From Acidobacteriota bacterium (lineage in GTDB: Bacteria; Acidobacteriota; Terriglobia; Acidiferrales; UBA7541), in contig QHYO01000322.1 of NCBI GenBank assembly GCA_003224135.1, forward strand, positions 12,927-26,027: 13,101 nt of DNA. Reading direction: 5' to 3'. The position numbers and the translations under genes are program-made. Shown here piece by piece: positions 5,598 to 13,101 of this stretch (positions are counted from its first letter, which is position 1; each line of letters starts with the position of its first letter). The notes below the pieces were generated by a model. That model searched no databases and was not told the DNA's origin. It saw only the letters and a list, made by a program, of their open reading frames with translations.

Positions 5598-6983
5598 TTG
5601 CGTCGAACTCTGCTTGTCATGCTAGGAATTGCCGTATTGTTTTCCAGCGTTGCCACCGAAGCCCAGTCGAAACATTCCAAGTCGAAGAACAAGAAGGCTG
5701 CGGCAGCCGCGGAGGACAATTCCGCCGCTCCGGACAAAATTCTGTACGACCGGGCTATTGTTGACATTAAGAAGGGCCGACACGAAGTCGGGCGGCTGAA
5801 TCTTCAAACGCTCATCAATACATATCCGGACAGCGAGTATCTTGCAAAAGCAAAACTGGCCATAGCGGATTCCTACTATAAGGAAGGCGGCAGCGCTAAC
5901 CTCACACAGGCTGTCGCCGGCTACAAAGACTTCATCGTCTTCTTCCCCTTCCTGCCGGAAGCTCCGTACGCGCAGATCCAGGTCGCGATGACTCACTATA
6001 AGCAGATGGAGAAACCCGACCGCGACCGGACGGAAGCCAAAGCTGCGGAAGAAGAATTCCAGACGTTCCTGGCGAAGTATCCGCAAGACCCGCTGGTACC
6101 TAAGGCTGAGCAGCATCTGAGAGATGTTCAGGAAGTTCTGGCCGAAGGCGATTTTCGCATCGGCTACTACTACTATGTGAAGGGCGATAAACGTGCTTCG
6201 GCTGGAAGATTACTTTCCATAACGAAGCGATATCCGCTCTACAGCAGGTCCGACGAAGCACTGTGGATGCTCGGCGATATTTTCGAGAAGAGCGAAAAAA
6301 AGGAAGTTGCGTCAATCTACTATTCGCGCATTGTGAAGGAATATCCTCTTTCGCCGAGAGTGGACGATGCCAAGGGTAAACTCGTAGCGTTTCATGTTCC
6401 AGTGCCGCAGCCAGATCCGAAGGCGCTCGCGTGGATGCAGGCCGAGGCAAACGCACCGCGCCAGCGTCCGGGAATGCTCAGCAAGCCGATGAGCTTGATC
6501 AAAAGCGGACCTCAGCGCGAGTTAAGGTATTCATCTCGATTGGGAACTCCCCAGATGGAAGCGGAGACTGACAACACAAGTGTCGCAGACGTGTTGACCG
6601 GCGGAGGCAAGACGCAAATCGGTGCAGGCGGAGGAAGCAGCACTCCCGGGAACACGGCAGTCGTGGAAATCGCAACACCGGGAACTGGCGCGAATGGCGG
6701 CTCAACGGTCGAACGTGGCGATACCGGAGGTGGAACTCCGGCAGCGACGGGGGATGCAAACGCAAACACCGACGCGCCGGCAGCTGCAAATCCGCCACCA
6801 GCAGACGCTGACGCTGCGGCGGCGCCAGGCGCGACCGGCAGCGCTTCTGACGCCAGCGCCAATCCGGCAAGCGGCAGCGCGACCGACCCTAACGCGAAAC
6901 CAGCAAACGACAGCACCACCGATCCAAAGAAAGAGTCCACCAGCAAGAAGAAAAAGGGCCTGAAAAAGATTATCCCCTGGTAG
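5598..6983 (+). CDS. bamD: BamD-like outer-membrane assembly TPR protein
   Basis: BamD is the TPR component of the BAM complex that inserts beta-barrel proteins into the outer membrane. This 461-residue protein starts with an export signal (M-R-R, hydrophobic 4-17, likely cut near A-T-E-A-Q-S). A Lys/Ser/Ala-rich linker is followed by about five TPR-like repeats (about 47-275), with BamD-type segments such as Y-P-D-S-E-Y-L-A-K-A-K-L-A-I-A-D-S-Y-Y (76-94) and the A-x-x-x-Y-x-x-F-x-x-x-P pattern. E. coli BamD is about 245 residues and a lipoprotein. Here no cysteine occurs anywhere, so the usual lipid anchor is missing, and a Gly/Ala/Thr/Asp/Pro-rich tail (about 330-445) ends in a basic K-K-K-K-G-L-K-K-I-I-P-W. 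The start is TTG at 5598, supported by GAGAGG 6 bases upstream and the signal peptide; the Met at residue 8 has no ribosome site. Confidence 0.78.
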   Translation: MRRTLLVMLGIAVLFSSVATEAQSKHSKSKNKKAAAAAEDNSAAPDKILYDRAIVDIKKGRHEVGRLNLQTLINTYPDSEYLAKAKLAIADSYYKEGGSANLTQAVAGYKDFIVFFPFLPEAPYAQIQVAMTHYKQMEKPDRDRTEAKAAEEEFQTFLAKYPQDPLVPKAEQHLRDVQEVLAEGDFRIGYYYYVKGDKRASAGRLLSITKRYPLYSRSDEALWMLGDIFEKSEKKEVASIYYSRIVKEYPLSPRVDDAKGKLVAFHVPVPQPDPKALAWMQAEANAPRQRPGMLSKPMSLIKSGPQRELRYSSRLGTPQMEAETDNTSVADVLTGGGKTQIGAGGGSSTPGNTAVVEIATPGTGANGGSTVERGDTGGGTPAATGDANANTDAPAAANPPPADADAAAAPGATGSASDASANPASGSATDPNAKPANDSTTDPKKESTSKKKKGLKKIIPW

Positions 6984-7010
6984 ATTCCGGATTTCCTGAT
7001 GGACCGAGGA

Positions 7011-7028
7011 GGGCGCTATTTAGCGCCC
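7011..7028 (+). terminator. Hairpin after bamD, possible terminator
   Basis: GGGCGCT (7011-7017) and AGCGCCC (7022-7028) form a perfect 7-pair stem with an ATTT loop, 27 bases after the bamD stop. No T run follows (AAGTGGACG), so it may only stabilise the transcript end or need a factor. Confidence 0.4.
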
Positions 7029-7071
7029 AAGTGGACGTGTTCCCTTCCGACACACCTTTGGCCAGTTTGCG

Positions 7072-7102
7072 TTGACGCGTTCCACCCCTAATGCTCCAAT
7101 AA
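7072..7102 (+). promoter_or_regulatory. Weak promoter candidate for the response regulator gene
   Basis: TTGACG at 7072-7077 is a good -35 box. The only -10-like sequence is CAATAA (7097-7102) at a 19-base spacing, longer than ideal. The gap between the bamD hairpin and the GTG at 7170 holds nothing better. Confidence 0.3.
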
Positions 7103-7157
7103 CCGAGTGAGGCCCCCTTCAGTCTGGGAGGCCGCGCGGCGTGTGTGTGGGTGCATC

Positions 7158-7163
7158 GGAGGA
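7158..7163 (+). promoter_or_regulatory. Shine-Dalgarno that fixes the response regulator GTG start
   Basis: GGAGGA stands 6 bases before GTG at 7170, and M-A-K-I-L-V-A-D-D-N then begins the receiver fold directly. An upstream in-frame GTG at 7107 would add 21 residues unlike a receiver domain. Confidence 0.7.
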
Positions 7164-7169
7164 AGTTCG

Positions 7170-8819
7170 GTGGCCAAGATCCTGGTTGCGGACGACAACA
7201 GCAATATCCAGAAGATGGTGGTCCTCGCCTTGAAGGATCAGGGGATTGAAGTCGTTGCTGTGGGCAATGGCGAGGCGGCAGTCCGCAAAATTTCCGATAT
7301 AAAACCCGATCTCGTCCTCGCCGACATTTTCATGCCAGTCCGGAACGGTTACGAAGTCTGCAAATTCGTCAAGGACAATTCAGCTCTTTCGCACATCCCT
7401 GTCATTTTGCTGGTCGGCGCGTTCGATCCTCTTGACGAGCAGGAAGCGCAACGCGTCGGCGCGGATGGCGTACTGAAAAAGCCGTTTGTGCCGCCCGACC
7501 CGTTGATTTCCATGGTGAAATCTGCACTGACGCGAGCTGGAGTGGTGTTGGGCGCGCCAGTTGTTCCAACGCCGCCGCCTCCTATGCCGGTTGCCGCAAA
7601 ATCAGAACCGGCGCCTTCGCCGCGAGTTGTCCCTCCGCCGCCGCTCCCCGCTTTTGCCACATCGCCCGAAGAGGAATTTGCCGCCCCGGTGCCGTCGTCG
7701 CGCTCGAATCCCTTCACCATCGGCAAAGGCGCGCAACCGCTCGCTTTCGGAAGTTTGCTCGATTCGTCCACCACAGAAGACGATGCGGTATTTGCGATTT
7801 CGCCGACCACACATGCAGTGCCGGACAGAGATTGGGGAAGTTCTTCGGCGGCTGCTGAAGAGGATGAAGCCGAGGAAGATTCGAATCGCGGCGGCTGGCG
7901 CGTAAGTTCCCTGCAAGAAACCGCGGACGAAGTGCCGGCAGGCCAGGCTGATTGGCGCGAAGCAGCATTTTCGGGAATCGCTTCGGAGAAAGCGCACACG
8001 GCGGGATGGGCTCCATCGATCGAGAAGAACGATCTGTCGATCACCGAGGAAGAAGCGGCTGCGTTGGCACGCAATCCTGCGGATTTCTCTGCGCTCTCCG
8101 GTTCGCGCGGCCAGGAAGACTGGGCCAAGGCGATCGAAGCCGTGATTCCTGAAAATCCGCAAGTTGCACAGGAGTCCACTCTTCCATCCGTCCCGGAGTT
8201 GCCCGAGGTGCCGCCACCCCCTCCGCTTCCGGAACCAGCGGTCACGGAAACCGAGCCAGAGATCGCCGGAGCTAAACCGGATGTGAATTCCTGGATGGCA
8301 GGTGCAGTAAGCCCGTGGGAGGCTGAAATGCAACGGGCGAGCCAGCTAACTTCCACGTGGGATACCGCGAAATCATCGCCGGCGGTCGTGGTCGAAGAGA
8401 CCTCGGCAACCGAGACGTTCCTCGATTCCGGATTGCTGACTCGAGCGCCCGAGCCGCAGACAGAGGAGCATCTAGTAGCTCCATCAACGCCCGAACCAGT
8501 TTCCGATGAGCAGGCGCCGCCGCAACCCGCAATCGAGGCCGCAGCTACAATAGCGTCGTTGCTTTCCCCTGTGACTCAGGAAATTCTCCACGAAGAGGCG
8601 GCACATGCGGTCGCGGAACAGCAACCCGAATTGCACGAAACAGCAGCATGGGCAACGCCTATTGCCAGCAGTCCAACGCCTGCTTCCGCTCTTGACATGG
8701 ATGAAATCGTTGCGAAGGTGCTCGCGAAGATGAATCCTGAGGTTTTGCAGGCCGTCACCCGCGAAATCTTGAAGCCTCTTGTGGAAGCAATGATCAAGGA
8801 CGAACTGAACAAGAACTAA
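7170..8819 (+). CDS. Atypical response regulator: receiver domain, long disordered linker, C-terminal helix
   Basis: A 549-residue cytoplasmic signalling protein. The receiver domain (1-122) has the acidic pair D8-D9, the phospho-acceptor D52 in L-V-L-A-D-I-F-M-P and the conserved K104 in K-K-P-F. The usual Thr/Ser after beta-strand 4 is replaced (P-V-I-L-L-V-G-A-F, 77-85), a variant I associate with receivers carrying G-A-F-D/E-P. The middle (about 125-500) is rich in Pro, Ala, Glu and Ser and probably disordered. It holds short Trp-containing segments (D-W-R-E-A-A-F, D-W-A-K-A-I-E, P-W-E-A-E-M-Q-R-A, S-T-W-D-T-A) that may be partner-binding motifs. The last 45 residues (D-M-D-E-I-V-A-K-V-L-A-K-M, then I-L-K-P-L-V-E-A-M-I-K-D-E-L) look like paired amphipathic helices similar to the ends of delta-proteobacterial polarity regulators. 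There is no DNA-binding or enzymatic output domain, so output is probably by protein contact. No cognate kinase lies nearby. Confidence 0.8.
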   Translation: MAKILVADDNSNIQKMVVLALKDQGIEVVAVGNGEAAVRKISDIKPDLVLADIFMPVRNGYEVCKFVKDNSALSHIPVILLVGAFDPLDEQEAQRVGADGVLKKPFVPPDPLISMVKSALTRAGVVLGAPVVPTPPPPMPVAAKSEPAPSPRVVPPPPLPAFATSPEEEFAAPVPSSRSNPFTIGKGAQPLAFGSLLDSSTTEDDAVFAISPTTHAVPDRDWGSSSAAAEEDEAEEDSNRGGWRVSSLQETADEVPAGQADWREAAFSGIASEKAHTAGWAPSIEKNDLSITEEEAAALARNPADFSALSGSRGQEDWAKAIEAVIPENPQVAQESTLPSVPELPEVPPPPPLPEPAVTETEPEIAGAKPDVNSWMAGAVSPWEAEMQRASQLTSTWDTAKSSPAVVVEETSATETFLDSGLLTRAPEPQTEEHLVAPSTPEPVSDEQAPPQPAIEAAATIASLLSPVTQEILHEEAAHAVAEQQPELHETAAWATPIASSPTPASALDMDEIVAKVLAKMNPEVLQAVTREILKPLVEAMIKDELNKN

Positions 8820-8880
8820 TTCCCTTTCTTGCGGCTCCTTTCCATCGAAAAACACACTTCCCTGCCGCGAGCGCATCGCG

Positions 8881-8910
8881 TTGACGTCTTTGCTTTCCTG
8901 CCCGTATAGT
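8881..8910 (+). promoter_or_regulatory. Sigma70-type promoter of the valS-nadC-birA operon
   Basis: TTGACG (8881-8886) and TATAGT (8905-8910) are separated by 18 bases, each matching the consensus at five of six positions. The implied leader to the valS ATG is about 50 bases. A CGCGA/TCGCG hairpin (8866-8880) touches the -35 box and lies 46 bases past the response regulator stop; without a T run I do not call it a terminator. Confidence 0.6.
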
Positions 8911-8966
8911 CAGGGATTGCACTGGACACGTTAGAATCCGCATTCCTATCAGGAGAATCTTCAGGC

Positions 8967-11576
8967 ATGGCCCGGGATATCGCGAAGGCGTACGACCCTC
9001 AGCAGATTGAGCCGCGCTGGGCGGAATTCTGGATAAAAGACGGCCTTTTTCGCGCCGACGCAAGGGCGCCTGGTCCGGTTTTTTCCACTGTCATCCCACC
9101 GCCCAACGTGACCGGCTCGCTGCACATCGGCCACATGCTGAACCACACGGAAATCGACATTCTCACTCGTTGGCACCGCATGCGCGGTTTCAATACGCTC
9201 TATCTGCCGGGAATGGATCACGCAGGGATATCGACTCAGCGTGTGGTGGTGAAAAAACTCGCAGATCAAGGCATCGACTACCGCCAGCTGGGCCGTCAGG
9301 AGTTTGAAAAACGGGTTTGGGAATGGAAAGCCGAGAGCGGCGGCAAGATTATCGCGCAGATGAAGCAGATTGGAGAAAGCTGCGACTGGTCACGTGAACA
9401 ATTCACGCTCTCGCCGGAACTTTCTCGGGTAGTACGAGAAGTCTTCGTGCGGCTTTATGAAGAAGGACTGATCTATCGAGCACATTACTTAATTAATTGG
9501 TGTCCGAGCTGTTTGACCGCGCTGAGTGACCTCGAAGTGGGTCACGAAGAGCGGCAGGGTCACCTCTGGCACATCCGTTATCCCGTTGCGGGCGGGTCGG
9601 AATTCATCGTCGTAGCCACAACTCGTCCGGAAACGATGTTGGGCGACACGGCAGTGGCTGTGCATCCAGAAGACGAACGCTATCAGCAGCTGATTGGCAA
9701 GAAATTGATTTTGCCGCTAATGAATCGTGAAATTCCGGTGATCACCGACACGATGGTTGACCGCGACTTCGGCACGGGCGCCGTGAAAATCACGCCAGCG
9801 CACGACCCCAACGACTTCGAAGCGGGACGCCGCCACAACTTGCCTGAGATTGATGTGATGACCGAGGACGGCAAAATGAGCGCCACGCGAACGAAAATTG
9901 TCGAGGATTTAGAGGCTCAGGGACTACTCGAGAAAATCACGGATCACAAACTGTCGGTGGGCTTTTGCGAGCGCTGCAAGACCGTTGTGGAGCCGCGTGC
10001 TTCTACGCAATGGTTTTGCAAAATGAAGCCGCTTGCAGAAAAGGCTGTAGCGGCGGTAGAGCGCAACGAAATCTCCATGCTTCCGGAGAACCGGCGCGAG
10101 GAGTTCTTCCACTGGATGCGCAACATTCGCGACTGGGTGATTTCGCGGCAACTCTGGTGGGGGCATCGCATTCCTGCGTGGCATTGCGAAAACTGCAAGG
10201 AAATCACGGTCGCGCGCGAGACACCCACAAAATGCGCACACTGCGGCTCGGCGAAGCTCAAACAAGACGACGACGTGCTAGACACCTGGTTCAGCTCGGC
10301 GCTGTGGCCGTTCTCGACGCTCGGCTGGCCCGAACAAACACCCGATCTTAAGACGTACTATCCGACGAGCCTGCTGATCACCGCATACGACATTCTGTTT
10401 TTCTGGGTGGCGCGAATGATCATGATGGGCATCCACTTCACCGGGAAAGTCCCTTTTCGCGCCGTGTACTTGCATTCGCTCGTGCGCACCACGAGCGGCG
10501 AAAAGATGTCCAAATCGAAGGGTACCGGGCTCGATCCTGTCGCGCTGAACCAGAAATACGGCACGGACGCGATGCGCTTCTGTCTTACTTCCATGGCCGC
10601 TCCGGGAACCGACATCGTCGTTACGGAAGATCGTTTGCTTGGCGCGCGTTCCTTTGCGAACAAGATCTGGAATGCGGCGCGCTTTTTGTTCGTGAATCTG
10701 GACAAATTTGAGGAGGGCGGCGCAAAGCTGGAAGAGATTGCTTCTCCGGAAATTCGCGAGAAGGCACCTTATGAGTTTGGCGGCCGCGTGCCGCTGATCG
10801 ACGCATGGCTTTTCGCGAGTCTTGCCGACACGCTGAAGGCGGTTAAGGACGCGTTCGAAACGCAGCGTTTTCACGAAGCGGTGCAAAGCATTTATCAGTT
10901 TTTCTGGAACGATTTCTGCGACTGGTACATCGAATGGATCAAACCGGAATTGAACAACAGCGACCTTGAGCGCGCCACCATCGCCTGGCAAAACCTATTC
11001 GCCGCGTTCGAAGCCGCACTGCGGCTGCTTCATCCGGTCATGCCATTTCTTACCGAAGAGCTTTGGCATCAGTTGCCGCAACGCGCTGGCGCGAAATCGA
11101 TCGCGCTGGAGCGTTATCCCGAGGCGCGGGCCGACTGGCGGAACTCCGCCGCGCTTGAGGAATTTCAGCTCGTTCAAGAGGTCATCAAATCGGTACGGGC
11201 CATACGCGCTGACATGAAGCTGGATCCGAAAAAACGCATCGCGGCGGAGTTCTCAAGCGAAGAGCCTCGGATTCGTGAGACTATCGCGTCGAATCTCGAC
11301 GGTATCCTGAGGCTCGCGTTGCTCACGGAACTGAAAATTACCGACGCAAAGCTCTCGCAGTCAGGCGGCGGATTGCGGTCCACTGCGCTGTTCGACGTGC
11401 GCATCCCATACGTGGCAACCGTTGACGTCGCGGCGGAGTTAGTGCGATTGAAGAAAACTTTTCGCAGCCGCGCTCCAGAAAAAATCATTCAAGGACTGCA
11501 GGCAACGTTAGAAGAACGGCGGATTGAGCTTAAGAAACTGATCGAACGGCTAAAAGAGTTAGAATCCGAGAACTGA
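8967..11576 (+). CDS. valS: Valine-tRNA ligase (ValRS)
   Basis: Class I aminoacyl-tRNA synthetase that charges tRNA-Val in the cytoplasm. The 869-residue product is complete. The HIGH motif is at 53-56 within P-P-P-N-V-T-G-S-L-H-I-G-H, and KMSKS is at 513-517. The CP1 editing domain lies between them (T-T-R-P-E-T-M-L-G-D-T-A-V-A-V and G-T-G-A-V-K-I-T-P-A-H-D-P-N-D), so mischarged Thr can be hydrolysed. Zn-like C-x-x-C pairs stand at W-C-P-S-C and C-E-N-C/C-A-H-C. The anticodon-binding helical domain follows (W-N-D-F-C-D-W-Y-I-E). The C-terminal tRNA-contacting coiled coil seems shortened: A-A-E-L-V-R-L-K-K runs straight into T-F-R-S-R-A-P-E-K-I, where ValRS normally has about 18 more helical residues. 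AGGAGA lies 10 bases before the ATG. It is first in an operon with nadC (32-base gap). Confidence 0.96.
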   Translation: MARDIAKAYDPQQIEPRWAEFWIKDGLFRADARAPGPVFSTVIPPPNVTGSLHIGHMLNHTEIDILTRWHRMRGFNTLYLPGMDHAGISTQRVVVKKLADQGIDYRQLGRQEFEKRVWEWKAESGGKIIAQMKQIGESCDWSREQFTLSPELSRVVREVFVRLYEEGLIYRAHYLINWCPSCLTALSDLEVGHEERQGHLWHIRYPVAGGSEFIVVATTRPETMLGDTAVAVHPEDERYQQLIGKKLILPLMNREIPVITDTMVDRDFGTGAVKITPAHDPNDFEAGRRHNLPEIDVMTEDGKMSATRTKIVEDLEAQGLLEKITDHKLSVGFCERCKTVVEPRASTQWFCKMKPLAEKAVAAVERNEISMLPENRREEFFHWMRNIRDWVISRQLWWGHRIPAWHCENCKEITVARETPTKCAHCGSAKLKQDDDVLDTWFSSALWPFSTLGWPEQTPDLKTYYPTSLLITAYDILFFWVARMIMMGIHFTGKVPFRAVYLHSLVRTTSGEKMSKSKGTGLDPVALNQKYGTDAMRFCLTSMAAPGTDIVVTEDRLLGARSFANKIWNAARFLFVNLDKFEEGGAKLEEIASPEIREKAPYEFGGRVPLIDAWLFASLADTLKAVKDAFETQRFHEAVQSIYQFFWNDFCDWYIEWIKPELNNSDLERATIAWQNLFAAFEAALRLLHPVMPFLTEELWHQLPQRAGAKSIALERYPEARADWRNSAALEEFQLVQEVIKSVRAIRADMKLDPKKRIAAEFSSEEPRIRETIASNLDGILRLALLTELKITDAKLSQSGGGLRSTALFDVRIPYVATVDVAAELVRLKKTFRSRAPEKIIQGLQATLEERRIELKKLIERLKELESEN

Positions 11577-11608
11577 ACGCTCGCTTAGGCCCTAGGAGAG
11601 GCGTTCCA

Positions 11609-12456
11609 ATGAATTGGGATTCTGAATACGTTCAGCGGCTCGTCCAGATGGCTCTGGAAGAAGACATTGGCGCCGGAGACGCGACCGTTTTGGCGACGAT
11701 TCCTTCGCGCGCAATCGGCAAGGCGCGCATTCTGGCTCGCGAGGACCTCGTCTGCGCGGGGCTTCCAATGGCCGAAAGAGTTTTTCGCGCCCTCGACCCT
11801 GACATGCAGATTGAGCTTCGCGTTCACGACGGCGATCTGGTCAGCAAAGGAACGGTTCTCCTTCACCTGGAAGGAAAAGCGCGCGCAATTCTTAGATTCA
11901 GGGAACGCGTGCACGGATTCGCGATACGCGTAAAACGACTCCCGGCCTGCGTTTGCTCGAAAAATACGCGGTAAAAATCGGTGGCGGCGCCAATCACCGA
12001 ATCGGTCTTTACGACGCGATCCTTTTGAAGGAAAACCACATCGCGCTTGCTGGCGGAGTGAAGCAAGCTCTCGATCAAGCGCATTCCTACTCCGCGCTGC
12101 ACGCAAAGCCCGTGGCGCTGACCGCGTACGAGGAGGCTGTCCCATCGCGTGCCGCGGATACCGTTTTGCCAATTCAAATTGAAGTGCGCAACGAACGTGA
12201 GCTTCGCGAAGCGCTTTCCGCCGGTGCCGAATCCATGCTCCTCGACAACATGACGCCAGCCGAAGCGAAGCAGTGCGTCGAGCTGGCCCGTGACCTTCGT
12301 GCTGACTGCGTGGTAGAAATTTCGGGCGGCGTCACGCTCGAAAACGTGCGAGCGTATGCCGACACTGGCGCCGACTTTCTTTCCTCGGGAACGCTGACGC
12401 ACTCTGCCCCGGCGGCAAACCTCAGCTTGCTTGTAGACTCCATCGAGGACAAGTAA
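11609..12456 (+). pseudogene. nadC: nadC (quinolinate phosphoribosyltransferase) broken by internal deletion and frameshift
   Basis: NadC converts quinolinate and PRPP to nicotinate mononucleotide in NAD synthesis. The first part (ATG 11609, AGGAGAGG 7 bases upstream) encodes A-L-E-E-D-I-G-A-G-D-A-T through G-K-A-R-A-I-L-x-x-x-E-R-V, residues 1-101, then goes off-frame and stops at 11974. The second part, in the next frame from 11911, reads A-R-I-R-D-T-R-K-T-T-P-G-L-R-L-L-E-K-Y-A-V, K-I-G-G-G-A-N-H-R, L-L-D-N-M and I-S-G-G-V to the stop at 12456. Between E-R-V and D-T-R-K the family has about 30 residues (A-L-N-F-L-Q-x-x-S-G-I-A-T ...); here only about 4 remain. Some 75-85 bases are therefore missing, not a multiple of three. 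The product cannot be an active enzyme unless this is a consensus or assembly error. Both halves are otherwise well conserved, so the break looks recent. Confidence 0.85.
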
Positions 12457-12472
12457 GCTACGCCCACCTTTT

Positions 12473-13101
12473 ATGGCCCCCACTTCTCTTCCAGGCACAA
12501 CCGACCGACGTCTCGCTTCCCTTCTGACTCTTTTTGCGAACAACGCGACCATCGCCATCAGCGGTTCGCGCATTGCAAAAGAAATCGGCGTTTCGCGTTC
12601 CACCGTCTGGCGCTGGGTCGAACGGTTGCGCGAAGTCGGTGTGCGCGTGAAGGGACGGCCGAATACCGGCTATTTTCTTGAACGCGTACCAGACATACTC
12701 ACTCCTGACCTGCTGCGCCAACAGCTGAAAGGCAGCATGTTCGGCAAAAGGATCCATCATTTTTTTCGAACCGATTCGACAAATCGCGTCGCCATGGAAC
12801 TTGGCTACACCAATGAGCCGGAAGGCGCAGTCGTCATCGCCGAAGAACAAACAGCGGGCCGCGGCCGAGCTGGACGCAATTGGCATTCGGAGCGCGCCAC
12901 CGGCATCTACGCGACGTTATTACTGCGCCCGAAGATTTCCCCCGTGCAAGCTCCTTTACTGACCATGATGGCGGGGCTGTCGGCGCATGCTGCCATCCAA
13001 GCGCAGACCGGTCTGCAGCCGGATCTGAAATGGCCTAACGATTTAATGCTGAATGGCAAGAAGCTTGGCGGCATCCTGACGGAAATGTACGCAGAGCCGA
13101 C
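12473..13101 (+). CDS. birA: Biotin-protein ligase / biotin operon repressor BirA, cut by window end
   Basis: BirA activates biotin as biotinyl-AMP and attaches it to the carboxyl carrier protein of acetyl-CoA carboxylase; the bifunctional form also represses biotin genes. The 209 visible residues begin with a winged-helix DNA-binding domain (about 10-70: I-S-G-S-R-I-A-K-E-I-G-V-S-R-S-T-V-W-R-W-V, then G-Y-F-L), so this is the repressor-type enzyme. The catalytic domain follows with D-S-T-N (101-104), the biotinyl-AMP loop G-R-G-R-A-G-R-N-W (129-137), K-W-P-N-D (186-190) and K-K-L-G-G-I-L-T-E (196-204). The C-terminal SH3-like part is beyond the window. The ATG at 12473 follows the nadC stop by 16 bases without a clear Shine-Dalgarno, so translation may be coupled to nadC. 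If so, the nadC frameshift could also lower birA expression. Confidence 0.93.
   Translation, partial: MAPTSLPGTTDRRLASLLTLFANNATIAISGSRIAKEIGVSRSTVWRWVERLREVGVRVKGRPNTGYFLERVPDILTPDLLRQQLKGSMFGKRIHHFFRTDSTNRVAMELGYTNEPEGAVVIAEEQTAGRGRAGRNWHSERATGIYATLLLRPKISPVQAPLLTMMAGLSAHAAIQAQTGLQPDLKWPNDLMLNGKKLGGILTEMYAEP

Overview
The window looks like chromosomal DNA from a soil-type Gram-negative bacterium, most likely an acidobacterium (Terriglobia-like). That placement is inference. It rests on the valS-nadC-birA order, a BamD-like protein with a low-complexity tail and a basic C-terminus, an ECF42-type sigma factor paired with a YCII/DGPF protein, and the moderately high GC. No mobile element, CRISPR array, tRNA or rRNA was found.

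Layout. (1) 80-1802 (+): a small YCII/DGPF-domain protein followed by a large ECF42-type sigma factor with a TPR-like C-terminal half. (2) 1816-2406 (-), convergent with the sigma factor: a secreted peroxiredoxin whose reading frame holds one in-frame TGA exactly where the peroxidatic cysteine belongs. A small stem-loop with GGU in its loop follows at bacterial-SECIS distance. I read this as a selenoprotein, not as two broken ORFs, and it is the most notable item here. (3) 2627-3715 (+), divergent from it: an ArsP/YraQ-type permease with an intramembrane CANC motif. (4) 3876-5162 (-): a PurD-like ATP-grasp ligase that lacks the usual PurD N-terminal signature, with a hairpin between the two convergent genes. 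(5) 5163-5597: a 435-base region without a gene. It contains a mutually compatible set of helices closed by a long-range stem, a candidate structured RNA or leader upstream of bamD. (6) 5598-6983 (+): a BamD-like TPR protein with a signal peptide but no lipobox cysteine. (7) 7170-8819 (+): an atypical response regulator with a receiver domain, a long Pro/Glu/Ala-rich linker and a short conserved-looking C-terminal helical segment. (8) 8967-13101 (+): a probable operon of valS, nadC and birA (cut by the window end), led by a good sigma70-type promoter. nadC carries an internal deletion plus frameshift, and ValRS seems to lack part of its C-terminal coiled coil about 450 bases upstream.

How the genes relate. 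The YCII/ECF42 pair is a regulatory module. The seleno-peroxiredoxin should act in peroxide or thiol defence in the envelope. BamD serves outer-membrane protein assembly. valS, nadC and birA are housekeeping genes for translation, NAD synthesis and biotin attachment. Identifications come from reading motifs in the translations; no database search was possible.
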